Source of the DNA: Amoeboaphelidium occidentale
Lineage: Eukaryota > Aphelidiomycota > Aphelidea
Assembly: GCA_023515795.1 (NCBI GenBank)
Contig: JALGPX010000014.1
Coordinates: 277,568 to 341,567 of the forward strand
DNA: 64,000 nucleotides
Direction: 5' to 3'
Each line of letters opens with the position of its first letter. The first letter of the stretch is position 1. Of the stretch, positions 51,236-60,026 are shown in pieces. The translations under genes were made by a program, and so were the position numbers. The notes beneath the pieces were generated by a model. It worked only from the letters and a program-made list of their open reading frames with translations. It was not told the origin of the DNA and ran no database searches.

Positions 51236-52204
51236 ATGAGTGATACTTACACGATCGCGCTCAATGATGGTGAGGAATATGTGATCACCAAAGAAACTTT
51301 TGATGACCTGCCTTATGACTCGTTGCTTTACAATCTGCTCAAAGACAATCAGACCATGTCGACAAAGAACGCTCAAGGCAAGTACCCGCTGATTCTAAAA
51401 ACTCCACAAGTATTCAAGTACGTGCTACAGATTCTTACTGAGAGGCAATTTTCGTTATCGGCAATGCGCGAAGAGTTGAAACAATTTGGATTCAGCGCAA
51501 CTGGCAGCATAGAGTGCCTAAAAGAGACTCTCGATTACATGGGCTTATCGATGCCTTTCTACATGAAAGACTATGGTCAGACTCAAATTGATAAAATTAA
51601 AGAAGAGATTCACAATATGCCTATGACTACAGTCAGGGAACAATTGTTTACGCTGTCATGGGAACTTTACAACCATCTTGCACGGCATGTGGCTGCTAAT
51701 CCGTTTCGTGTAGTGTTTGACAAGCGCTTCAGAGCTCATGGAAAATTGGTTGGAACAGAGAAGAAAACATGTTCAATTTTCGTCAAAAACGAGAAGGCAA
51801 GAATTGACTCCATCGACCTCATGGGGACACAATCCACTCCCAAAGAAATATTCTTGCAGAGTTATCCCGTCAAGATCGGGCCGTACAACCCGCGAATAAG
51901 CTATCTGAGCCTCTGCTGGCTAATGGATCCCAATTTGCTTAAAGATCTTGCGTTGGAGTATTTTACGCCTGTTTTAGAATTGATTGCGACCGAATTGTTG
52001 GGTTATGAATTCAAAGGCATCACGTTATTCATCGCTCCTGAAACTAACTGGGACCTCTGGATAGATTTTAAACTTGAGTATGGGCCAGAGGAGGAGCCGG
52101 AAGTGAAGCAAGAAGAGCAGAAGATTGAAGAACAGAATGATCCAACAGAGATTGACAAGAAACCCACGAAAAGAAAAGCAGAAAGCTCATGCACTTGTAC
52201 ATGA
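51236..52204 (+). CDS. BTB/T1-domain protein
   Basis: A single ORF of 322 aa. The N-terminal 110 residues read like a T1/KCTD-type BTB domain: ITKETFDDLPYDSLLYNLL, then YPLILKTPQVFKYVLQIL, then helices up to LKETLDYMGL. The middle is an unrecognised alpha/beta region (FRVVFDKRFRAHGKLV...LWIDFKLEYG). The C-terminal 40 residues are Glu/Lys-rich and end in CTCT. BTB proteins of this kind often bring substrates to cullin-3 ligases, which I infer only by class. No kelch or ankyrin repeats are present. Confidence 0.6.
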   Translation: MSDTYTIALNDGEEYVITKETFDDLPYDSLLYNLLKDNQTMSTKNAQGKYPLILKTPQVFKYVLQILTERQFSLSAMREELKQFGFSATGSIECLKETLDYMGLSMPFYMKDYGQTQIDKIKEEIHNMPMTTVREQLFTLSWELYNHLARHVAANPFRVVFDKRFRAHGKLVGTEKKTCSIFVKNEKARIDSIDLMGTQSTPKEIFLQSYPVKIGPYNPRISYLSLCWLMDPNLLKDLALEYFTPVLELIATELLGYEFKGITLFIAPETNWDLWIDFKLEYGPEEEPEVKQEEQKIEEQNDPTEIDKKPTKRKAESSCTCT

Positions 52205-52367
52205 TCATTTTTCATGATGGATATGAAGCATTAAAGCTGATGCGTGACAGGCTCAATAATTCAATAAAACCTTTGGAAGATACTTTTGCCTGAAGCGTTG
52301 AAACACAATCTTTGCTCTTTTGCTTTGGTCGCTCTTCTGTGATTCAAAATTCTCTTAAACCTCAAGA

Positions 52368-53219
52368 ATGAAGATTTACCTGGATAATTTAAAGACTAAA
52401 AAAATACAGCCTTCTTCGCTGTATCCGGCTGCATCCGTAAACCGGGAGTATGTGAGGAAGAACTCATGGAAGAAGACTATGATCAGAAGCGACATTCCGT
52501 CTCTGCTCCATTGGACAAAGAACGAAGCAGAGCTGAATGATTACGCCAAGTTCAACCAAAAGATGGAAGATTTTATCCAAGTCGAAGGTGTGCTCTCTGA
52601 TGGCTGGTCTAAAGAAGAGGACGAGTATTTGATTAAATTGTGTGCGGCACTTGATTTAAGGTTTCCTATTATACACGACCGGTATGAATTCAACAGAGAG
52701 CGCACTATTGAGCAATTGAAAGCGCGATACTACACACTTAAAGGCATCAACTACCCAATGGAGCAGGAGGTCAAAAGGAAAGAGTATGTCAACAAACTGT
52801 TAGACAGAGACACAGATGCATGGAACACAGAGCTGGAATTGAACAGACAATTAAGAGTACTACAGCAGAACATTAAAAGACTTGACAGAGAAAGGGATGA
52901 TCTGCTTACTGTGAATAATGCTGCTCCTGCGACTGGTGCGACACTAATTGATATTCTGCACAAGCACTCTGTGAGCTCAAGTACCGACAAGATGAAAAAG
53001 ATCAAGAAACCACCTCCACCGCAGCCAAAGAAGAAACCGGTCACTTTGAGATCTGCTTCGATAACTCAAATCAAACCTAAACTGTATCCGTTGTTTGAAG
53101 AATTCCACATTCCGTATGAACTCAGCGTGTCTACGGAGAAGACTGTCAAGCTTTACAACGAACTTATACAAGAAGTTAGTGATCTTTATGAACTAAGAAG
53201 AAAGAATGCGCAAGAATGA
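52368..53219 (+). CDS. SWC4: SWR1/NuA4 subunit Swc4 (DMAP1 homologue)
   Basis: A single ORF of 283 aa. The sequence from NDYAKFNQKMEDF through WSKEEDEYLIKLCAALDLRF and PIIHDRY is the DMAP1/Swc4 SANT-like domain, which joins the NuA4 histone acetyltransferase and the SWR1 H2A.Z-exchange complex. A coiled coil (NRQLRVLQQNIKRLDRERDD) and a C-terminal helical region follow. It is shorter than most Swc4 proteins (usually over 400 aa), mainly through a short N terminus and linker. Its last codons overlap an in-frame ATG of the next gene at 53206, but a later ATG is more likely used there. Confidence 0.85.
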   Translation: MKIYLDNLKTKKIQPSSLYPAASVNREYVRKNSWKKTMIRSDIPSLLHWTKNEAELNDYAKFNQKMEDFIQVEGVLSDGWSKEEDEYLIKLCAALDLRFPIIHDRYEFNRERTIEQLKARYYTLKGINYPMEQEVKRKEYVNKLLDRDTDAWNTELELNRQLRVLQQNIKRLDRERDDLLTVNNAAPATGATLIDILHKHSVSSSTDKMKKIKKPPPPQPKKKPVTLRSASITQIKPKLYPLFEEFHIPYELSVSTEKTVKLYNELIQEVSDLYELRRKNAQE

Positions 53220-53253
53220 ATTGTTCAATTTGATCATTGATCGCATTGTTATC

Positions 53254-54369
53254 ATGAGCGAACCTGTGCGAAATAAACGCTTAGCTTTCCGTGTATATCG
53301 TTTACTTCAATGGATACTGGAAATATTGTACTTGCTCTTGATAAAGTATACGCGGAAACCGTTGATATCATTGAAGAAAAGCCATTTTAGTGCCAAGATT
53401 GTGCCGGTGTATGATGCAGAGCTCAAAGCCCAAAAAGACATTCAAGTATTATACCACGACTCAGATTTTATAATTCTAAACAAACCGTATGATATGAACT
53501 TTGATAGTGGTGCGCCAGTGGAAGGAAAGACCTTTGTGCACTTCAGGACAGAAGCAGATGCGAAAGGATATTATGCAAAGAGTACGAAAAGGCCTGATAT
53601 GATGTCGTGTGTAGAAAGTCACTTTGATGGTTATCAGCTAAGGAATGTGCATCAGTTAGATTATGCGACATCTGGCGTGTTCTGTTGCGGTATTACAAAG
53701 GAAGCAGCATCAGAAACTAGCTACTTGTTCAGAAAGAAGCTCTTGAAGAAGACATACTTGGCCATAGTCAGAGGGCATGTTGCTACAGATGATCAAATTA
53801 TTATTGCCCCAATTGGTGATCATCCTACACATCCAATGAAGCGACAAGTGAATGGTAACAAAGCTAAACATTGCGAGACGCATTGCATCGTTCTAAAACG
53901 AGGATACTTCGAGTCAATGCCTTGCTCTTTGGTTAAGCTCCATCCGATAACTGGCAGAACGCATCAGCTCAGAATTCACATGAACCACATTGGCCACCCA
54001 ATAATTGGAGATTTACATTACGAAGAACCTGTTACCCATGCATTTAGAATGATGCTTCACGCTTATGAGCTTGAGCTGTATTTTGGCAAAGTAAAGCGCG
54101 GTTCAACAAGATTCTGGAACAAGAATATGATTAAGAAGGCCTCAGATATTCTGGTTTTTATGGAGTTTGTTCTATCAAGGGTTCTATCTGTAGTCAGAAA
54201 CATTCCTGTTAGGACCGAAAACTTGGTTATCAAAAGCCCAGATCCATTCTCGAAACTGATCTCTGAAGAGCCTAACGAACAAGCATTTAACGAAGAAGTC
54301 AAAGCTCAAAGAATGGATCGACATGAATGGGTTCAGGCTAATATTGTTTATGGAACGCAGCAGCTTTAA
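53254..54369 (+). CDS. RluA-type pseudouridine synthase, RPUSD1-like
   Basis: A single ORF of 371 aa from ATG 53254; an upstream in-frame ATG at 53206 would overlap the Swc4 stop. The catalytic block HQLDYATSGVF has Gln where most RluA enzymes have Arg, exactly as in RPUSD1, and the catalytic Asp is present. LHPITGRTHQLRIHMNHIGH and PIIGDLHY complete the fold. It should convert uridine to pseudouridine in RNA; the target is unknown. Before the enzyme is a hydrophobic basic stretch (LLQWILEILYLLLIKYTRK) and after it a tail of about 100 residues without clear family match. The next gene starts about 60 nt on. Confidence 0.85.
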   Translation: MSEPVRNKRLAFRVYRLLQWILEILYLLLIKYTRKPLISLKKSHFSAKIVPVYDAELKAQKDIQVLYHDSDFIILNKPYDMNFDSGAPVEGKTFVHFRTEADAKGYYAKSTKRPDMMSCVESHFDGYQLRNVHQLDYATSGVFCCGITKEAASETSYLFRKKLLKKTYLAIVRGHVATDDQIIIAPIGDHPTHPMKRQVNGNKAKHCETHCIVLKRGYFESMPCSLVKLHPITGRTHQLRIHMNHIGHPIIGDLHYEEPVTHAFRMMLHAYELELYFGKVKRGSTRFWNKNMIKKASDILVFMEFVLSRVLSVVRNIPVRTENLVIKSPDPFSKLISEEPNEQAFNEEVKAQRMDRHEWVQANIVYGTQQL

Positions 54370-54430
54370 AATAGAACTATCTCAAAGACGCTTGAAACAT
54401 GTGCGCCACAAAAATGTCTCAAAAACGATA

Positions 54431-55357
54431 ATGGACTTTGAAACACAAGAAAATGCAGACAGAGAAAATTACCAGACGCTCCTTGTGAGAGCCCTTGAAA
54501 AGGCAGCGCGTTTTAGCGGAAGAGAGCGATTGTTTATATTTAAGAGGATAACGAGCGGACAAGAACATCAGCTCAAAAGATATGTGCATTTCAGTATCAC
54601 GAAAGAACAACTTGATTTCCTTTTGGATCATATTCACGCGAAGAACACCTATGACACGGAATCGGAAACTGAAGAGCCTGATGCGGTGCCGATTCCTGTG
54701 AAGCGAAGGGACAGGCCAAGCAAGAAACAACTAAAGAAAGGGGTAAAAGCCACGCCTCCGTCGGAATCTGAGCAAGACGAAGACTGTGACGAAGTTAAAA
54801 TTCCTGTCAACAGAAGAATTACCTTCTCAAGCGATGAACCATTTGGTCTATTTTCCACAAATGCTCCAGACCCTAAGCCTTCAGCTGAGAACGAAATTCC
54901 TGAAGCAGAAGACGAGCCCGTGCAATCACCGCAGTTCATGCCAAAATCGCTAAAGCCTGAGCAAAAACATCAACAGCCTCCCATAATCAGTTGGGCAACG
55001 GAATCGTCACCACGCTACGATGTGTTTTTGAAGCATATGTGCACGATACTGAACAGTTTCAAGGACAAGGCGAGTTTCAACCGACAGTACTACATCAAAT
55101 TCGTCCAGGAGATCAAGCGACTCAATGAAGCAAATGCAGAGTGTTCTTCTAATGATGTCACTTACGCCCTGGAATTACTGGAGTTGACTTTACCACAGGG
55201 TTGCTTGAGAAACACTTATGACACGAACACTTTTGAAGACTTGAAAGAGCGCGCAATGTTCAGAGAAGCCATAGGTTACATTTCAATGAATATCAGGGAT
55301 ACTTTCGTGACGGAGAGGTTTAGATCTCAAATGAGTGACTGGATGTTGAATGAATAG
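54431..55357 (+). CDS. Unrecognised acidic nuclear-type protein
   Basis: I take the start at ATG 54431 (308 aa), the first that does not overlap the previous gene; in-frame ATGs at 54323 and 54350 would overlap it. I do not recognise the family. The N-terminal 80 residues are helical. The middle is a charged, Pro-rich linker with the repeated phrase IPVKRR/IPVNRR (two copies about 45 residues apart) and basic patches suggestive of nuclear import. The C-terminal 110 residues are a compact helical domain (YDVFLKHMCTILNSF...SDWMLNE). The stop codon region overlaps an upstream ATG of the next gene by 8 nt. Confidence 0.6.
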   Translation: MDFETQENADRENYQTLLVRALEKAARFSGRERLFIFKRITSGQEHQLKRYVHFSITKEQLDFLLDHIHAKNTYDTESETEEPDAVPIPVKRRDRPSKKQLKKGVKATPPSESEQDEDCDEVKIPVNRRITFSSDEPFGLFSTNAPDPKPSAENEIPEAEDEPVQSPQFMPKSLKPEQKHQQPPIISWATESSPRYDVFLKHMCTILNSFKDKASFNRQYYIKFVQEIKRLNEANAECSSNDVTYALELLELTLPQGCLRNTYDTNTFEDLKERAMFREAIGYISMNIRDTFVTERFRSQMSDWMLNE

Positions 55358-55373
55358 AATTGTATTTCGTCTA

Positions 55374-56637
55374 ATGTTTCGCTTGTCAAGGCTTTCGATC
55401 GCGGTGTTGGTTGTGGAAGTTGCCCTTCTGTTTCAGCTTGGGCTGCTGGACTTCTGGTCCCACAGCACAGCAAAATTGCCCTCGGTGCTGTTCTGTCCCA
55501 ATTACATCCCTTTGGATTTGGGATTTGTTACAGACAGACCAAACGCTTCATTCCCTCTGACAACTCGTGGACCGAATGAAGTGCACACAACTCAACAAGA
55601 GAAAGAACTTATAAAAGTAGTCAAATTAAATGGGGAACTCATTCAAGTTACGCAACCCGTGAATCGGTATCCAGGTCGCAGAGGTTCTGTTTGAATTACT
55701 GCGAAATTTAGCTCATTGTTGTGTAGCTGGTATGCCAATTGAAGCATACATGTATTCATGGTTTCCTGCTGATACTGTTCAAGCGATAATTGTCGAGCCT
55801 AAAGTTATCATACTGGGCGATGGCTATCATGATACGCCTGCGGGTGATGCAAGCGAGAAGGATTTGGTTGTTACGCATGTTTTGACTCCCAGAGAGCGGT
55901 CATTAGTCGTGCCAAATGTAAAGGGCATAGGAAAGCTGGAAAATAATCAGATTATGAAGCATACGAAGAAAGAGCAGGGCAAAAGGAAGAGTAACGGAGA
56001 CAGTGAGAAGGACAAACCAACTGGATTTAGTCGTATTTTGTCAGTTCAATGCCTTCATGTTCGTTCAGATGGTAAAACGGAACATTCGTGGCCAATAGCT
56101 TCTGAAAAAGAGAGCGCTGCATATTATCATGCTCAAATTGGGACTGTGCTTCTATGGAAGAATGGTTGTCATGTTGTCGATCCATATCATTCTGTTCCAG
56201 CTCGACCGGACGACTACATAATTTGTGATATTGAACTAACTGGGGATGGGAATGGTGTTCGGGCTTTGGCGTTCGAAACTGGCAAATATTCATATCAAGA
56301 CTTGAAACGGTTTATACATCTGCAGGAGAATAATTGGATTGATGTGTTGGTTAAGAATGTCATTAACGTTGACAGCTGCATTAAAATGCTTATTAAGAAT
56401 GCTTATAACTTCATTGCTTCTACAGTTTTTGGTTTATCAGTGGATGAGAGCTCAAACGAAAGTACCGCATGGTCACAATATGTTGTTGATCGGTTGGAAG
56501 CAGTTCCTCAACTGTCGCAACAGAGTATCGGAAAGAGAATGAGTGTCACATTTCGAATGAACACGGATGGTACAATTTTGCAGTTTGGAACAAAGGCTGC
56601 TGCGATACTATGCATTGTTGCAACTCTTTTCCTATGA
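55374..56637 (+). CDS. Membrane or secreted protein, unknown function
   Basis: Exons 55374-55683 and 55727-56637 (43-nt intron, GTTCTG...TGTGTAG) give 406 aa. The N terminus (LSIAVLVVEVALLFQLGLL) is a signal anchor or signal peptide, and the last 15 residues are hydrophobic (AAAILCIVATLFL), which fits a GPI-attachment tail or a C-terminal TM helix. The body has a Lys-rich loop (KKEQGKRKSNGDSEKDK) and two N-glycosylation sites (NASF, NESTAW). I do not recognise the family. The splice keeps the frame of the second ORF exactly. Confidence 0.65.
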
Positions 56638-56678
56638 CTGTCGAATTAAACAAACTAGCAAATCTATTTTTCATTGTT

Positions 56679-57050
56679 CTACCTTAAACCTAAACCCAGG
56701 TTTCGCACGCGTCTAAGATGTTTCAATTTCTTTGGAGCTTCAATCCAAGAATCTTCTGACAGGTATTTTTCCCAGCTAATTCTCGCAACAGATTCTTTGA
56801 TCGGCATTTCTCGAGCCACAGCGTTGTAATATCGCACAAGCTGTTCATCAAGCGGGTCAGGACAGACCGGATCAATACTTGGATTATTGTACAACGCGTA
56901 ACAAGTAACAAGAAGTTGTCCGTCTTCATTTGAATCCAGAACATCGTCCTTCAGGAAATGTCCTTCTCGCGCGTAAAACCAATTGTAGGTATTCATCGAC
57001 ATGACGCAAGCACTTGACAAAAGTAAAACGAAAGAAGATTTGAATAACAT
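56679..57050 (-). CDS. Small secreted protein
   Basis: An ORF of 123 aa from ATG 57050, chosen because it starts a signal peptide (LFKSSFVLLLSSACVMS). An in-frame ATG at 57110 would add 20 residues before it. The mature part is acidic near the front, contains two Cys (VTCYAL and VCPDP) that may form one disulfide, and ends in a basic tail (KKLKHLRRVRNLGLGLR). I do not recognise the family. The basic tail may bind nucleic acid or phosphate, but this is speculation. The gene follows TMEM135 on the same strand by about 107 nt. Confidence 0.55.
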   Translation of the reverse strand: MLFKSSFVLLLSSACVMSMNTYNWFYAREGHFLKDDVLDSNEDGQLLVTCYALYNNPSIDPVCPDPLDEQLVRYYNAVAREMPIKESVARISWEKYLSEDSWIEAPKKLKHLRRVRNLGLGLR

Positions 57051-57156
57051 TTGAGGAAAACATCTTTTCGTGGGAAAATTTTCTTCAACTCCTGTGCTCG
57101 TGATCGACATGTGACAGCCGTGAAGCAATAGTCTTCCCAAACAGAGAAATGCATTT

Positions 57157-58689
57157 CTATTTTCCGACTAGACGACCCATCATACCACGCACCATCGGTG
57201 ACATGAATTCATCATGTTCTGGGTAAAGACTCATCATCATTCCGAATGCGATCATGCTAACAACCGTGTGAACTGATGAAGGTAGCTTTTTGTGATAAAC
57301 ACTTTCAACTCCCTTCTCAAAAGCATACAATGCAAGTTCACCTCTTCTCTTCTTGTCTTCCACATAAATTGATACAATCGCACAAATGAAACCACCAAAA
57401 GTATATACAAAATTATGAGCTGGTTTCGTTGCCAAAATATCATGCAACCATATTGGAGTAACTGAAGGCAGAGACAACAACCTATGAATACAAATAACAA
57501 CCTGATAAACTGCAACATAAACTCCCAAGAATGCAGAAGATCTTGATGCATGATACAATGATTTAACTACAACCGAGCTTGGATTCTTCAAAAAATCCTT
57601 CATCTTCAACAAAACAGAAGGTACAACATTCAACGCCAAATTTACAGGAAAGATCTTTCTAAATACATCGACTACAAGCCTAAGAGAATTGAATGTACAG
57701 CTATCAAATTTGGGGTGTATCACAGAACATGGAACAATGATTCTTCCTTCATTGCTCATTACATAATCTTGACACTTGTGCATGGCATCGACACTTCCAC
57801 CAAGTAGATATGTAAGCGCAGGGAGAGTATCAAACGCATTACCGACATACCCATCACTCTCAATGATTCTTCGATTCTCCATCAATGCTTCATGATGAAC
57901 ATCACACATGCGCAACATGAAGTTGTAATATGACTTTGGCAGCGATTGATAATCCATAGCAAAATGATACATGATGGGCATACATGATAAAGCAAATAAC
58001 AATGAGTCTCCGTGTGGAAACGATATGCGACCTTTTGACTTGTTGTAATTATACGTCATTTGCAGAGCTCTGAGCATTGTTTGAATAGAGAACGCAGCTC
58101 TGGTACCACGAGGTAGGAAGACAAGTGATAAAGATGCAACAGAACCAGCAACACCTGAAGACAACCTTTCTGATAATTCATACTTCATCTTCAAAGCGTA
58201 TCGTATCAAGTACCACAAGAACGAGAAGCCACCCAATGAAGCTCCGTATTTAAGAGAATCTTCCTTGAACAGCGCACTGGTAACAGCCTCAACCAATGAG
58301 TACTTGTTTCGAAACACTTTCATAAGTTTCAATAACAGAAGGAACCCAGAGCGCAAAGACAAACCAAGAATGAATGAACGTAAGCCTTTCTTAACAGCAT
58401 AGAGAAGCAGAGCCTGATAATTCGCAAAGTTTCGAACTTTCAAAGGAGATTTTGATGCAGCGATATTCTTCTGAGCAGGTGCAGCATTAGTTGAAGGCAA
58501 GGCACTCTTCTTTGGTGTCGGCTTGATTCTTGCGGGATCAGGCAACGACGTCAATACCAAGTCAGCCACTGTTTCAGTACCGGGAGTCCGTGGGCTGACG
58601 TAATCCGGAGGTTCCTCATATGCCAGTCGTTCAGTTTCAATTTTCAAATCTCCGGGAAACGTGAGGGAATCCTCTGCGACTGCTCTCAT
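57157..58689 (-). CDS. TMEM135-family membrane protein
   Basis: A single ORF of 510 aa. A disordered Pro/Ser-rich N terminus precedes about six to eight hydrophobic segments. The motif VIHPKFDSC followed by a helix and FPVNLALNVVPSVLL, and SSAFLGVYVAVYQ later, is the TMEM135 pattern (xxHPxxxSC). TMEM135 proteins of animals and fungi lie in peroxisomal and mitochondrial membranes and affect lipid balance and mitochondrial division. The start codon is 24 nt from that of the divergent EMC7 gene, so the two must share a very small promoter. Confidence 0.75.
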   Translation of the reverse strand: MRAVAEDSLTFPGDLKIETERLAYEEPPDYVSPRTPGTETVADLVLTSLPDPARIKPTPKKSALPSTNAAPAQKNIAASKSPLKVRNFANYQALLLYAVKKGLRSFILGLSLRSGFLLLLKLMKVFRNKYSLVEAVTSALFKEDSLKYGASLGGFSFLWYLIRYALKMKYELSERLSSGVAGSVASLSLVFLPRGTRAAFSIQTMLRALQMTYNYNKSKGRISFPHGDSLLFALSCMPIMYHFAMDYQSLPKSYYNFMLRMCDVHHEALMENRRIIESDGYVGNAFDTLPALTYLLGGSVDAMHKCQDYVMSNEGRIIVPCSVIHPKFDSCTFNSLRLVVDVFRKIFPVNLALNVVPSVLLKMKDFLKNPSSVVVKSLYHASRSSAFLGVYVAVYQVVICIHRLLSLPSVTPIWLHDILATKPAHNFVYTFGGFICAIVSIYVEDKKRRGELALYAFEKGVESVYHKKLPSSVHTVVSMIAFGMMMSLYPEHDEFMSPMVRGMMGRLVGK

Positions 58690-58713
58690 TTTTGTTCTCT
58701 GAAAACCTGATCG

Positions 58714-59471
58714 ATGAGCTCAAACAACCGCCACTCGAAGACGACGACAACGACCAGTCTGATGCTGCTGATGCTTTTGGCTTTAGCAAAGTAAATTATG
58801 CGGAATTTAAAGCGATTCTCTTAAATATTTTAAAGTTTCTGTGGACTGCGTATAGCTGCTACCACGCCATTCGAGCTTTTTACCGGAGAACTGGTAACGC
58901 CAAAGAATGAGTCCATCGAAGCAAGAATACAAGTAATCCCAGACATGACTTATTATCCAACAGATTCTAATGGAAGATTTGTTATACCTATGAGGCCTGG
59001 ACAGTTCTCTTTGTATCCATGCTCTTTAACACACAAGTTCAATCCGATTAGAGTAGAAGTTGGTGCTGATTTAGATGTGACTTTGTATCAGATTGTGCCT
59101 GGTATGTTCCTAGTTGTGCTATTGCGTAAAAGTCTAATTATCGTTTCGTAGGCGTCGAGTATGATACTGCAGTTCCTATTCAGACAAGTTCAGGTGTATT
59201 CAGATGGTATTCAATTGGAGAGAATGATTATTATACGGTAATGTTTCATGGTCAAATACACGCGTACTGATATTCCAAGGCTAAAGCTGGTTTCGCTCTA
59301 ACAGGTTTACTACTCAACCCAATGTTCCTATTGATGGGATTCTCAATGCTTTTAATGTTCGCAATGCCTAAACTTATGGAAAACATGGAAGAAATGGTCA
59401 AAGAAGAAAAGCAAGCTGCCGCTGTAACAGCTCCAGCTCAAAACAAAGCGCGAGCCACGCCAAAGAAATAA
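58714..59471 (+). CDS. EMC7: ER membrane protein complex subunit 7
   Basis: Exons 58714-58790, 58836-59101, 59152-59237 and 59280-59471, with introns of 45, 50 and 42 nt, give 206 aa. The signal peptide (TTTTTSLMLLMLLALA) is followed by a beta-sandwich domain: SNGRFVIPMRPGQFSLYP, then HKFNPIRVEV, as in Emc7's DUF2012 fold. A late hydrophobic helix begins at LLLNPMFLLMGFSMLLMF and matches the family's NPM(V/I) helix, and the tail is Glu/Lys-rich. The EMC inserts tail-anchored and multi-pass proteins in the ER. A 72-codon open frame from 58692 in another frame, lacking ATG, is a shadow of exon 1 and intron 1. Confidence 0.85.
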
Positions 59472-59656
59472 AGCTCTTACTTGTGTCCTTAAAGAAGTAT
59501 CAGTTTCAAGTGGAGGCCTTATAGGAGATCGACTTAAAGTGGTTCAATTACAGGTCGTTCCCTGCGGTTGTCTTGGGGCTTTTGCGACAAAAGCTTCTGC
59601 ACATTGATCCGCACAATCTTTTCCTTTCAGTTTTCAAAGCCAAAGATTTATCGAAG

Positions 59657-59967
59657 ATGACTGCAGACGCTTCTTTGGAACCTCCGAAAATGATCGCAAC
59701 GAATGAGGAAATGGACGCTGCCAGAATTCCTGTCGCTTACAGGGATTACTGCGCTCATTTGTTTATTAAATTTCAGGGCTGCCTACGGAAAGAGTTTTTC
59801 CATTGGCGCTGCCATCATGAGGAATTAGAATGGGAACATTGTTCTTTAGCAGAGTGAGTTTAGCCTTGGCTTTAAAGGGTTTTGATTAATCTCATTATAG
59901 GTCACAAAGGAAGCGACGTGTCAGGGATAAGCAAAGGATGGAATCTTATTTGGCACAGAAAGAATGA
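59657..59967 (+). CDS. NDUFB7: Complex I subunit NDUFB7 (twin CX9C)
   Basis: Exons 59657-59853 and 59901-59967 (47-nt intron, GTGAGT...TTATAG) give 87 aa. MIATNEEMDAARIP and RDYCAHLFIKFQGC resemble NDUFB7 (B18). Two CX9C pairs are present (C-x9-C in YCAHLFIKFQGC and C-x9-C in RCHHEELEWEHC), the sign of import into the intermembrane space and oxidation by Mia40. The basic C-terminal helix (QRKRRVRDKQRMESYL) fits the family. I chose the ATG just before the conserved block; the frame is open upstream to 59573 but that part shows no similarity. Presence implies a functional respiratory complex I. Confidence 0.85.
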
Positions 59968-60026
59968 ATACCCACCATCGGACAAATAAAGTTTCTTACT
60001 TTGAGATCTTAAGTTCTATGTTATTG

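Noticed and set aside
58692-58910. Plus-strand open frame of 72 codons between TMEM135 and EMC7
   Set aside because: It has no ATG and lies in another frame over EMC7 exon 1, intron 1 and part of exon 2; the spliced EMC7 reading explains the sequence better.
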